In this document: positions 10,468 to 18,193 of the stretch, one piece after another
How the letters are laid out: each line of letters starts with the position of its first letter
Position numbering within the stretch: the first letter of the stretch is position 1
Source of the DNA: JALORV01 sp963724365
GTDB taxonomy: Bacteria; Pseudomonadota; Gammaproteobacteria; Burkholderiales; Burkholderiaceae_F
Direction: 5' to 3'
Assembly: GCA_963724365.1 (NCBI GenBank)
Contig: CAVRUR010000017.1
Span: forward strand, 1-64,000
Length of the DNA: 64,000 nucleotides
The notes under the pieces: generated by a model
What the model saw: only the letters and a program-made list of their open reading frames with translations
The model's database searches: none
What the model was told of the DNA's origin: nothing
Made by a program: the position numbers and the translations under genes

Positions 10468-12375
10468 ATGACGAACGTTTCCTGGTTCCGCCGACTATGG
10501 TCCGGCTCGACGCTGGTACGCGTCGGCGTCGTGCTGTCGGTCGTGGCAATGCTGGCGCTGTCGGTGATCGTTGCCGCGACGATCTTTGCCGAACAGTCGA
10601 CCGGAAAGGCGAGCGCCATCAACATCGCCGGCTCGCTGCGCATGCAGTCGTATGCGTTGTCCACTCGGGTGGCGGACATCCGCGGCAGCACGTCGGACCG
10701 GCGCGAGGCAGCGGAGGCGGCGATTGTCGAGTTCGAGCGGCGCCTGAAGAGTCCGGCGCTGATGACGGGCATACCGGACAACGGCGCGAACCCGGTCCAC
10801 CGCATCTACTCGGGCATCGTCCATGACTGGGAGTCGCGCATCAAGCCGCTGGCGCGCCGGGCGATCGAGGACGAAGCAGAGCGCGCCGATTTCCTGACCG
10901 AAGTGCCGAACTTCGTCGCCAAAGTCGACATCCTCGTGCGACAGATCGAGACCGATCTGGAGGGCCGCATCCAGTTGCTGCGGATGGTGCTGGGCATCGG
11001 GTTCTTCGTGATGATGATGCTGGTGGTGGCGGCGCTGTTCCTGCTGAACGTCGAGGTATTCCAGCCGATCGCGCGCCTGGGTGAGGCGGCCAAGCGGGTG
11101 CGCACGGGAGACTTCACGGTGCGGGCAGGGAGCACGGGACCCGACGAGATCGGCCAGCTCGGACAGGCCTTCAATTTCATGGTCGATGATCTCGCACGAC
11201 TGTATGGTTCGCTCGAAAAGCAGGTGGCCGAAAAGACACGTGACCTGGAGCGCCGAAACGAGTCGCTCTCACTGCTCTACGAGACCACGCGGATGCTTGC
11301 CGAAAAGCCGCTGGACTCCGCTTCGCTTTCGGATGTGCTGGCCATGATTCGCAAGGCCCTCGGTGTTGAAAGCGGGGTCATCTGCTCGATCCATGCAGGC
11401 GGGGGGCGGGGCATGCCGCTCGCAAGCGATGAAGGTGTCATCAACGCCTGCATGGAGCGGGACTGCCATCTGTGTGCGGGCGATGGGGGCGTCACCTGGC
11501 GGACGGAGCCGAGCGACTCCGGTGACCGGCGCGTGATCGGTATACCGCTGGTCGACGGAGGTGTCCGCTACGGCGTGATGCCGCTGGCGTTGCCGCCGAA
11601 CCGGGGCCTGGAGGTCTGGCAGATGGAGTTGGCGGAGACGATGGGCCGTCATGTCGGTGCGGCGCTCGCCTCGGCGGAACGCCGGGAGGAGCACCGACGG
11701 CTTGGCGTGCTCGAGGAGCGCTCCGCGATTGCCCGTGAACTGCACGACTCGCTGGCGCAGTCGCTTTCGTACACGAAGATTCAGATCGCACGGTTGTCAG
11801 CCACGCTCGAGCGGGACGGCAGCGGCGAGCAGTCGACGGCCGTCCTGGCAGAACTGCGCGAGGGCATCGCGACCGCCTACCGCGAACTGCGCGAACTGCT
11901 GACGACGTTCCGGCTGGGACTCGGCGAAGAGGGCGTGGCCGGTACGCTGCGTGACACGGTGGCCGAGTTCGAGCGCCGTTCCGGAGTACCGGTTGAACTG
12001 GAGAATGATCTGCTGAAGGTCGAGCTATCGGCGAATGAGCAGGTTCATGTGCTGCAGGTGGTGCGCGAGGCCCTGACCAACATCGAACATCACGCACACG
12101 CGCGCCGGGCGTGGGTGGCACTGCGACGCGACGCCGACAATGCCATCGAGGTCTCTGTGGAGGACGATGGCATCGGCATCGGGCAGGGCCGTGCGCCGCA
12201 CGGCCACTTCGGATTGGCGATCATGCGCGATCGCGCGGCATCCGTCGGGGGCATCATCACCATCGAAGCCCGGGCGCTGCGCGGCACCTGTGTACGCCTG
12301 CGCTTCAAGCCACAGACAGCCTTCGCCCGCACCGAGGTCGCGGCGAACGCTCCCCGCGCGGGAGCGGCTGCATGA
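10468..12375 (+). CDS. narX: Nitrate/nitrite sensor histidine kinase
   Basis: Inner-membrane sensor of periplasmic nitrate and nitrite, 635 residues. Order: membrane segment (about 17-40), periplasmic sensor containing the P-box ligand motif INIAGSLRMQSYAL (from residue 51), second membrane segment (about 170-190), HAMP linker, the NarX-type central module with its cysteine pattern (CMERDCHLC), a GAF-like stretch, then a HisKA_3 dimerisation domain with the phospho-acceptor H426 in ARELHDSLAQSLSY, and a C-terminal HATPase domain (EALTNIEHHAHA, DDGIGIG). The ATG is preceded by GGGAG. It overlaps narL and is divergent from the operon it should control. NarX and NarQ are alike; linkage to narL and the cysteine module favour NarX. 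Confidence 0.93.
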   Translation: MTNVSWFRRLWSGSTLVRVGVVLSVVAMLALSVIVAATIFAEQSTGKASAINIAGSLRMQSYALSTRVADIRGSTSDRREAAEAAIVEFERRLKSPALMTGIPDNGANPVHRIYSGIVHDWESRIKPLARRAIEDEAERADFLTEVPNFVAKVDILVRQIETDLEGRIQLLRMVLGIGFFVMMMLVVAALFLLNVEVFQPIARLGEAAKRVRTGDFTVRAGSTGPDEIGQLGQAFNFMVDDLARLYGSLEKQVAEKTRDLERRNESLSLLYETTRMLAEKPLDSASLSDVLAMIRKALGVESGVICSIHAGGGRGMPLASDEGVINACMERDCHLCAGDGGVTWRTEPSDSGDRRVIGIPLVDGGVRYGVMPLALPPNRGLEVWQMELAETMGRHVGAALASAERREEHRRLGVLEERSAIARELHDSLAQSLSYTKIQIARLSATLERDGSGEQSTAVLAELREGIATAYRELRELLTTFRLGLGEEGVAGTLRDTVAEFERRSGVPVELENDLLKVELSANEQVHVLQVVREALTNIEHHAHARRAWVALRRDADNAIEVSVEDDGIGIGQGRAPHGHFGLAIMRDRAASVGGIITIEARALRGTCVRLRFKPQTAFARTEVAANAPRAGAAA

Positions 12376-13031
12376 ATGAAAGCCGGTACACGATCCTCGT
12401 GGTCGACGATCATCCGTTGTTTCGCAAGGGGGTGATCCAGCTGCTCGCGCTCGAACCGAAATTCGAAGTGGTCGGCGAGGCGGGCGACTTCGCCTCGGCG
12501 GTGCGGCTGGCAAAGGAACAGGAGCCCGATCTCACGCTGCTCGACCTCAACCTGAAAGGCAGCGGTGGACTCGAGATCCTGGCTGCGCTGAAGGAAGAAG
12601 ACCCGTCGCAACGAGTGGTGATGCTGACGGTGTCGGACGCGCCGGAAGACCTGATGGCCGCGATCCGGGCCGGTGCGGACGGCTATCTATTGAAGGACAC
12701 CGAGCCCGAGGAACTGCTGGAGCGCGTGCGTGGTGCCCTCGAAGGGCGCACGGTGATCAGCGATGCCCTGACCGCCGCGCTTGCCGATGCACTGCGCGAC
12801 GAGGCACGGGGCGTGCGGCGCGACGTGCGTGACCTGACCGACCGTGAACTGGCGGTGCTGCGCTGCATCGCCGGTGGACAGAGCAACAAGGTGATCGCAC
12901 GCAACCTGTCGATCACTGAAGGCACCGTGAAGGTGCATGTCAAGCACCTGCTGAAGAAGCTCGGCTTCCGCTCGCGGGTGGAAGCCGCGGTTTGGGCCTC
13001 CGAGCAGGGACTGCGCTCCGCCTCCGTTTAG
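12372..13031 (+). CDS. narL: Nitrate/nitrite response regulator
   Basis: DNA-binding partner of NarX, 219 residues. Receiver domain at 1-120 with acidic pocket VVDDH and phospho-acceptor D58 (TLLDLNL), conserved T/S and K (MLTVSD, LLKDT). C-terminal LuxR-type HTH (LTDRELAVLRCIAGGQSNKVIA, then KVHVKHLLKKLGFRSR) is clear. The ATG overlaps the narX TGA as ATGA, and the longer upstream reading is only narX sequence. It should bind the heptamers at 10340-10369. A hairpin terminator follows 77 bp after the stop. Confidence 0.94.
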   Translation: MNESRYTILVVDDHPLFRKGVIQLLALEPKFEVVGEAGDFASAVRLAKEQEPDLTLLDLNLKGSGGLEILAALKEEDPSQRVVMLTVSDAPEDLMAAIRAGADGYLLKDTEPEELLERVRGALEGRTVISDALTAALADALRDEARGVRRDVRDLTDRELAVLRCIAGGQSNKVIARNLSITEGTVKVHVKHLLKKLGFRSRVEAAVWASEQGLRSASV

Positions 13032-13107
13032 CCGCCGCCCGGCGCGGTGCTGCACTCCTTCTAGCTGACGTCGGCTGGCCTCTGCTGAGTGCAGAGCGCC
13101 GCAATTG

Positions 13108-13138
13108 GCACTCGGGCTAGCCGAGTGCTTTGCCTTTT
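13108..13138 (+). terminator. Rho-independent terminator after narXL
   Basis: Perfect 8-bp stem GCACTCGG / CCGAGTGC with a 5-base loop (GCTAG), followed by TTTGCCTTTT. It lies after the narL stop and before the sigma54-type promoter of the next unit. Confidence 0.8.
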
Positions 13139-13160
13139 GGCGTCCGATTTGCAACATTTC

Positions 13161-13176
13161 TGGCAAGGGACTTGCT
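13161..13176 (+). promoter_or_regulatory. Sigma54 (-24/-12) promoter upstream of the AAA+ gene
   Basis: TGGCAAGGGACTTGCT matches TGGCACG-N4-TTGCW with one mismatch and the required 12-bp offset between the GG and GC dinucleotides. Predicted start is near 13187, about 65 bases before the leader ORF and 140 before the ATPase ATG. It comes right after the narXL terminator, so the ATPase is probably its own RpoN-dependent unit. No enhancer site was recognised. Confidence 0.7.
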
Positions 13177-13251
13177 TATTGAATGATCAGACGTCCGTCC
13201 AGTAGCGTTACAACGTCAAGGAGCACTGGTGACTGATGACCGGAGGGTTAC

Positions 13252-13329
13252 ATGAGCACGCTGCGCGGCCGACCGAAGGCGGGTGCATCCCCACCCGGAG
13301 GAGCGCGCGGCGCGAGGGAGTTCACATGA
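13252..13329 (+). CDS. Putative 25-residue leader peptide ahead of the AAA+ ATPase
   Basis: A short ORF with a strong ribosome-binding site (GGAGGG, five bases before the ATG). It reads MSTLRGRPKAGASPP, then a Gly/Ala/Arg-rich tail, and stops in a TGA that overlaps the ATG of the ATPase (ATGA). Translational coupling is therefore plausible. It is Pro/Gly/Arg-rich and has no recognisable domain. It could be a real peptide, a regulatory uORF, or a by-product of a structured 5' leader. The region also contains paired GC-rich segments (CCACCCGGAGG, GCGCGCGGCGCG). No homology claim is made. Confidence 0.4.
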   Translation: MSTLRGRPKAGASPPGGARGAREFT

Positions 13330-14315
13330 ATCTGCCTGCCACGATCCCGTCCCCCATATCGATCGCGGGTTTCAAGGACGTATACGAAATCCCGCGCGTC
13401 GAAGTGGCGCTGTCCGACCTGCAGGAGCTGGGCAACGGCGCCAATGAGGCGCTGCGCGCGACCTACGTCAAGATGATCCGGAGCGGCGGCCAGCGGTTCG
13501 TCATCAAGCCCTCCGCCCTGCCGGATATCGACAGCCTCATCCATGAATTGCCGAACTTCGAGGAGCCGCTCGAAGACATCCGCAAGCAGCTTGCACTGTG
13601 CCTGTCTTCGGAAGATCCGCTCGAGCTCGAGCCGATACTGCTGCTCGGCGATCCGGGAATCGGCAAGACACATTTCGCGCGGCGCCTGGCGAAGCTGCTC
13701 GGCACCGGCTACAACTTCATCGGCATGAGTTCGCTGACCGCGGGCTGGATCCTCTCGGGCGCGTCGGCCCAGTGGAAGAACGCGAAGCCCGGCAAGGTCT
13801 TCGATGCCCTCGTCAATGGCGACTACGCCAATCCGGTGATCGTCGTCGACGAGATCGACAAGGCCGGGGGTGACAGTCAGTACGACCCGCTTGGCAGCCT
13901 GTACACGCTGCTCGAACACGACACCGCGTGCGACTTCATCGACGAGTTCGCCGAGGTGCCGATCGACGCATCGGAAGTCGTGTGGATTGCGACGGCGAAC
14001 GATGCACGCAGCATCCCCGAGCCGATCCTGAATCGCATGAACGTCTACGCGATCGATTCCCCGGATCTGGACGGCTCGCGTCGCATCGCGCAAAGCATCT
14101 ACGAGGAACTGCGCGCCGAGCACGCCTGGGGGCGCGCCTTTCCGCCGCAGCTCGGTGCGGAATGTCTTGACCGGGTGGCGCGTCTGAAGCCGCGCGAAAT
14201 GCGCCGCGTGCTGCTGGCCGCGTTCGGTAGTGCCAAGCTCGACAGTCGCAGCGAGGTCCGGCCCGACGATGTCGTCGAAGACCGCGCTGCCAAGAAGGCG
14301 CGCATCGGGTTCTAG
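13326..14315 (+). CDS. AAA+ ATPase, Lon/MoxR-like, probable chaperone-type
   Basis: A 329-residue single-module AAA+ protein. Walker A GDPGIGKT at 108-115, Walker B VIVVDE at 171-176, sensor-1 asparagine N225 (WIATAND), arginine-finger-like R237 (EPILNRMN) and a small C-terminal helical domain (LKPREMRRVLLAAFG). The N-terminal 100 residues are a family-specific region without protease or substrate domains. The module resembles the ATPase part of Lon but lacks the Ser-Lys protease domain, so it probably remodels an unknown client. The ATG at 13326 is chosen for its GGAG site and overlap with the leader ORF. An in-frame ATG at 13236 has no ribosome-binding site. Likely RpoN-dependent from the promoter at 13161. 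Confidence 0.8.
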   Translation: MNLPATIPSPISIAGFKDVYEIPRVEVALSDLQELGNGANEALRATYVKMIRSGGQRFVIKPSALPDIDSLIHELPNFEEPLEDIRKQLALCLSSEDPLELEPILLLGDPGIGKTHFARRLAKLLGTGYNFIGMSSLTAGWILSGASAQWKNAKPGKVFDALVNGDYANPVIVVDEIDKAGGDSQYDPLGSLYTLLEHDTACDFIDEFAEVPIDASEVVWIATANDARSIPEPILNRMNVYAIDSPDLDGSRRIAQSIYEELRAEHAWGRAFPPQLGAECLDRVARLKPREMRRVLLAAFGSAKLDSRSEVRPDDVVEDRAAKKARIGF

Positions 14316-14321
14316 CGCCTC

Positions 14322-14358
14322 GCGTGTACGCGATGGCTCCGCCATCGCACGTGCACGC
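14322..14358. repeat. Palindromic intergenic repeat, copy 1
   Basis: GCGTGTACGCGATGGC, a TCC loop, then GCCATCGCACGTGCACGC: a perfect 8-bp inner stem (GCGATGGC/GCCATCGC) with a near-complementary outer stem (GTGTAC against GTGCAC). The same core occurs twice at 55209-55244 and 55363-55393. It sits between convergent genes and may act as a two-way terminator. No insertion-sequence gene is nearby. Confidence 0.65.
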
Positions 14359-14438
14359 TCGGTGATCTGATCAGGCGTGCGGACGAAAGGCAAGCGTCGT
14401 GCCGCAGTGCCCGTCCCCGGCAGATTTCCCTGCGTGAA

Positions 14439-14909
14439 TTACTTTGTTGCCGCGGCAGGAGGCAGTTTGGGCACCTGCTCTGCGGCGACACGCTTGTATA
14501 CCGGGCCCCAGAGCGGATGTCCGACTTCTGCCTCGGTGAGCCTGAAGTTCGGGTCGGCAACATAGGCAGCGCGGAACGCCTGCTCGCAGTCCGTGGGGCG
14601 GTTGTAGGCGCACGCGATGAAGGCAAGGTGCTTCTGTGCCACCGCGATGTCATAGGGGTCTCGCAGACCCTCGGCCAGCGAGCGCTTGATGAGCGTCTCG
14701 GCGCGCTCGTACTGGCCCTCTTCGTAATAGCGCAGACCGCTGATGAAGGCTCGCTCCGCCGGCTGGTCATACAGGCGGGCGATGCTGATGGTCGGCGGCG
14801 GGGCAGGCGGCGGAGGCGGTGGCGGAGCAAAGGCAGCACAGCCGCTCAGCGCGGCAATGGCCAGCGGCGCGGCGCACCGGAGCAGCGTGCGAACCGTCAG
14901 ATCGTTCAT
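14439..14909 (-). CDS. Outer-membrane-type lipoprotein with TPR-like repeats
   Basis: A 156-residue protein with a lipoprotein signal peptide: hydrophobic segment, then lipobox LSGC with C24 as the modified cysteine, then a run of prolines (about 29-39). The rest is helical and looks TPR-like (AERAFISGLRYYEEGQYERA, HLAFIACAYNRPTDCEQAFR), ending with the VGHPLWGPVYKRV stretch. The start overlaps the stop of the pseudokinase gene (ATGA), so the three minus-strand genes from 18028 probably form one unit. Its resemblance to TssQ-type lipoproteins associated with type VI secretion is a weak impression; no other secretion genes are in the window. Confidence 0.7.
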   Translation of the reverse strand: MNDLTVRTLLRCAAPLAIAALSGCAAFAPPPPPPPAPPPTISIARLYDQPAERAFISGLRYYEEGQYERAETLIKRSLAEGLRDPYDIAVAQKHLAFIACAYNRPTDCEQAFRAAYVADPNFRLTEAEVGHPLWGPVYKRVAAEQVPKLPPAAATK

Positions 14910-16438
14910 TGGAATCGGTGCCGGATCTGCTGCGGACGCTCGGGGGTGACGTCCAGCTGTGCAATGTACGGCGTGCGCTCGCCATTGCGAATCTCGATCG
15001 TGTAGCGACCCGCGGGCAGCGTCAGCTGCGTCAGTGGCGGTGTCGTGCCGCGCGCATCGCCGTTGACATAAACGGTGCCCCACGGGGCGACGGCGAGCGC
15101 AACGACGCCCAGGGCACTCTGGACTACGGCGGCACGCGCGGGAGCCGGTCGGGCTGGCGGAGTGCGCACGGCGCCCTGGGCAACGTCTGCCGCCGCGGTG
15201 CCCGGAGTTGCACTGCGGACTTCACCGTCGGTCGGTGCATAAGTTGCCGTGGGTGTGGCCCCGGATGCAGCGTCCGTCGCCGGTGCCGGGGTCGCGACTG
15301 GCGGGCTGGCCATCGGGTCGCGAGCCGGGCTCGTCGTCATCGTTCGACCGCCGAAGAAGTTCGCCTTCATCCCGATGCCGGCAATGGCAGCGATAGCCAC
15401 GGCGCCGACCAGGCCAGCGATCGCGTGCATGCGCCACCGGCTGCGACTCACGCGCGCCGGTCCGGAACGTACCGGGGTGGCGACGATGGTCGCCACCGTC
15501 ATCGTCGCGGCACGCTGTGGCATCACGGCCAGACGCGCGGGCATGCCGGTGATCGTCGCCGAACCCGGCAATGGCATTTCACCGCGGTTGCCCCAGAGAT
15601 AGGTGGTCAGCGCGTTACGCACCTGCGCTGCAGTGGCGAACACCCGCGTGCCGCCCAGCTCGAGTGACTGTTCGGCAATTTCGGCGAGCGCGAGCGGCGC
15701 ATTGGGCTTGAGCTGCAGTACCGGACTCTCGCTTCCCTTGGTCTGTGTACGCAGGGTCTTCACGTCTGGGCGGGTCCCGGTCAGCAGCAGGAAGAGCAGC
15801 GCACCGAGTGCGCGTATGTCCTTGCGGCGTGCCTCGCCCGACAGTTCGTCGCCGAAGTAGGGCAGCAGGCGGTCCGTGCCGTGCAGCTCGAAGTCGCCGG
15901 TCATGCCGCTGTCGATCCAGCCGCCGAACCCCATCACCTTGGGCGTGCGCTCCGGTCCCTGAAGGTAGATGCGGGACGGCGACAGGTGGCCATGCGGAAT
16001 GGCACGCACATGGGCGAATTCGACGGCGTCGGCAACGCGCGCGACGATGTCGGCCGCCTGCAGGAATCCCGGCCGGTAGCCCTCGGTGATCAGTTCGTCG
16101 AGCATCTTGCCGTCGACCTTCTCGAGCGCGATGTAGCCGATGCGATTGACATGGCCGGCGTCGAAGACGGTGACGATATGCGGATGATGCAGGCGGCCGG
16201 CCGCCTGGGCCTGTCGCATGAAGGCCTGTTCGACGCGCTCATGGGCAGCGCGGTCCTGGCCGCTGGCCGGGTGCAGCTGTACCGCCTTCACCACGAGTTC
16301 GCGGTTCAGGACGGGGTCGAAGGCGAGATAAACGGTGGTGTAGCGATCGCGGCGCAGCTCGCGCAGCACCGAATAGCGACCGACCAGCTTGAGGTTGGGC
16401 GACAGGGTCGGCGACTTCGGTGCGACGGTCTGCGACAT
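14906..16438 (-). CDS. Membrane pseudokinase with C-terminal PEGA-like domain
   Basis: A 510-residue protein with a kinase-like N-terminal domain (about 20-290), one membrane helix (about 335-358), a Pro/Ala/Thr-rich linker and a C-terminal PEGA-like beta domain (VALAVAPWGTVYVNG, LTLPAGRYTIEIRN). The fold matches the Ser/Thr kinase encoded just upstream, including the ATP-site lysine (K51, VVKAVQL). The catalytic residues are gone: the HRDxKxxN loop reads HGHLSPSR (Asp to His at 151, Asn to Arg), DFG reads GFG, and the glycine-rich loop lacks its glycines (RRDRYTTVY). It is therefore probably a regulatory or scaffolding partner. The start at 16438 (MSQTVAP) is preferred over an upstream ATG 13 codons earlier that adds an unlikely basic tail. 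Confidence 0.8.
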   Translation of the reverse strand: MSQTVAPKSPTLSPNLKLVGRYSVLRELRRDRYTTVYLAFDPVLNRELVVKAVQLHPASGQDRAAHERVEQAFMRQAQAAGRLHHPHIVTVFDAGHVNRIGYIALEKVDGKMLDELITEGYRPGFLQAADIVARVADAVEFAHVRAIPHGHLSPSRIYLQGPERTPKVMGFGGWIDSGMTGDFELHGTDRLLPYFGDELSGEARRKDIRALGALLFLLLTGTRPDVKTLRTQTKGSESPVLQLKPNAPLALAEIAEQSLELGGTRVFATAAQVRNALTTYLWGNRGEMPLPGSATITGMPARLAVMPQRAATMTVATIVATPVRSGPARVSRSRWRMHAIAGLVGAVAIAAIAGIGMKANFFGGRTMTTSPARDPMASPPVATPAPATDAASGATPTATYAPTDGEVRSATPGTAAADVAQGAVRTPPARPAPARAAVVQSALGVVALAVAPWGTVYVNGDARGTTPPLTQLTLPAGRYTIEIRNGERTPYIAQLDVTPERPQQIRHRFQ

Positions 16439-16612
16439 CAGCCTGCGCCCACGGTCGGCGTGGCGCGCGGCAAACACGCGCGATCCGAGTTGGCGGTCCG
16501 AATCATGGCCTGTCGAGGCTAGCCGATGAGCGCGATGGACTCAACCGGTGCAAACGGAGGAAAAGGGGGTCAATCGTCGTCCCAATGATGGGGCGGGCCG
16601 CCTGCATCGGCG

Positions 16613-18028
16613 CTAGAAGCGATGCTGCAGCGATATCGCTTCGCCCGAGCGAAGCTCGACACGAACGGAAAGCGGGGGCGCCGAGCTGTTGCGGATTTCG
16701 ATTGTGTGGGCGCCAGGTGACAGCGAAAGCTGCGTCAGCGGCGGCGACACTCCGCGTGCGACGCCGTCGACAAATACTTCGCCCCAGGGTGTGACGGCCA
16801 GGTTCACGGTGCCGTCGCGCACGGGAACAGCCGTCGCCGCCGATTCGGAGCGCCGCCGCATCGCCGCCTTGGTCTCCGCAGGCTTGAGATCCTCGGAAGG
16901 AGTTGCGACGGATTCGGGCGGTGTCTCCGCCACCGGCGGCGGAGCGGGTGTCACGGGTACCGGAACGGCATTTACAGCCGAGGGCGGTGGCGCGGGTTCC
17001 GGACGCAGCGCAATGGCGATCACGACGACCGCCGCGAGCAGTGCCGCTCCGCCGAGCAGGGTCTTGAGACCGATGCGTGCGGCCGGCGGTTGTGTGAAGT
17101 CCGCCGGTCGCGTCGCTGCCGAAAGATCGGCACCCGGAGCGCGCGATCCGTCGACGAAGTCGGCCAGTGCATTGCGAAAGTCCGAGGCCTTCTGGTATCG
17201 GTTCGCCGGATCGCGCTCCATCGCCTTGCGCACGATGGCCACCAGCGGCTCCGGCGTTTCGGGCCGGATCTTGTCGACGGCGCGCGGACGGGCGCTGAGG
17301 ACCTGTTCGAGAGTCTCGTCGATGGTCCGGCCGTCGAAGGCGCGGCGACCCGTCAACAGCTCGTACAGGATGGTGCCGAGCGAGAAGATGTCGCTGCGCG
17401 CATCGAGTGGCTCGCCCTTGGCCTGCTCGGGCGACATGTAATTCGGCGTGCCCACCAGCTGGCGCGTGCCCTTGTCCTTGGCGTCGCGTGGGGTCGGCGC
17501 TAGCGCGGTGCCGAAATCGAGCAGCTTGGGCTTGAGATCGCGTGACAGGAAGATGTTCGACGGCTTGATGTCGCGGTGAACCAGGCCGCGCTTGTTGGCG
17601 TAGTGGATGGCATCGGCCAGGCGCATCATCATCGACGCGGCCTGCCGTGGGCTCATCCGGTTGCCACTCGCGAGGTACTCGTGCAGGTCCTGCCCGTGCA
17701 GCCGCTCCATCGCGATGTAGGCGAAGGCATCAGTCTTGCCGGCGTCGTAGATCGTGACGATGCTGGGATGGCTCATCCCGCCGGCGGACTTCGCCTCGCG
17801 CAGGAAGTTGGCCTCGATCTGCGTCCTGAACTCAGCTTCGCGCGCGAGCGGGATCACTTTGATCGCGACTTCGCGGGCCAGCACCGGATCCTGCGCCGCC
17901 CAGACGACACCATAGGAGCCTCGACCGATCTCGTTGAGGATCGTGAATCGCCCGATAGTCTTCGGCATCGGCACGGAAGACGGTCCCGTGGCGACCTGGG
18001 GCTCGGTGGCAGTCATCGGCTCGGACAT
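16613..18028 (-). CDS. Membrane Ser/Thr protein kinase with C-terminal PEGA-like domain
   Basis: Hanks-type kinase, 471 residues, with every catalytic feature: glycine loop GRGSYGVVW (35-43), K57 (VAIKVI), alpha-C glutamate E78, HRDIKPSN (151-158, catalytic D153), DFG (171-173), and an activation segment ending in GTPNYMSPEQA. A single membrane helix (about 325-345) separates the cytoplasmic kinase from a Pro-rich linker and a periplasmic PEGA-like domain (LAVTPWGEVFVDG, LSLSPGAHTIEIRN). The C-terminal half is clearly paralogous to that of the next gene, whose kinase domain is degenerate. The gap to that gene is 174 bp and carries no gene. Targets are unknown. Confidence 0.9.
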   Translation of the reverse strand: MSEPMTATEPQVATGPSSVPMPKTIGRFTILNEIGRGSYGVVWAAQDPVLAREVAIKVIPLAREAEFRTQIEANFLREAKSAGGMSHPSIVTIYDAGKTDAFAYIAMERLHGQDLHEYLASGNRMSPRQAASMMMRLADAIHYANKRGLVHRDIKPSNIFLSRDLKPKLLDFGTALAPTPRDAKDKGTRQLVGTPNYMSPEQAKGEPLDARSDIFSLGTILYELLTGRRAFDGRTIDETLEQVLSARPRAVDKIRPETPEPLVAIVRKAMERDPANRYQKASDFRNALADFVDGSRAPGADLSAATRPADFTQPPAARIGLKTLLGGAALLAAVVVIAIALRPEPAPPPSAVNAVPVPVTPAPPPVAETPPESVATPSEDLKPAETKAAMRRRSESAATAVPVRDGTVNLAVTPWGEVFVDGVARGVSPPLTQLSLSPGAHTIEIRNSSAPPLSVRVELRSGEAISLQHRF

Positions 18029-18140
18029 CGGAGCGCGATTATCGCACCGGAGGGGCTCTGCAATCGCCGGAATTGACGCTGCTCGAGGACCGAACTGTGG
18101 CGGGTCGGTGTCCTGCCAGGCCCAGCCGCCATTGCTCCGG

Positions 18141-18164
18141 CGCTGTCGGCCGGTGCCGACAGCG
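18141..18164 (-). terminator. Strong hairpin downstream of the ABC permease gene
   Basis: Perfect 10-bp stem CGCTGTCGGC / GCCGACAGCG with a four-base loop, 30 bp past the natB stop and 110 bp upstream of the kinase start. There is no T-run on the minus strand, so it may stabilise or end the transcript with Rho rather than terminate on its own. Confidence 0.45.
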
Positions 18165-18193
18165 GCTGCGCCGCGCGTTCACCGACGTGCGAC

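Noticed and set aside
13236..13325. N-terminally extended AAA+ ATPase from the ATG at 13236
   Set aside because: No ribosome-binding site; the extension is Arg-rich and out of keeping, while a better-placed leader ORF and the ATG at 13326 explain the region.
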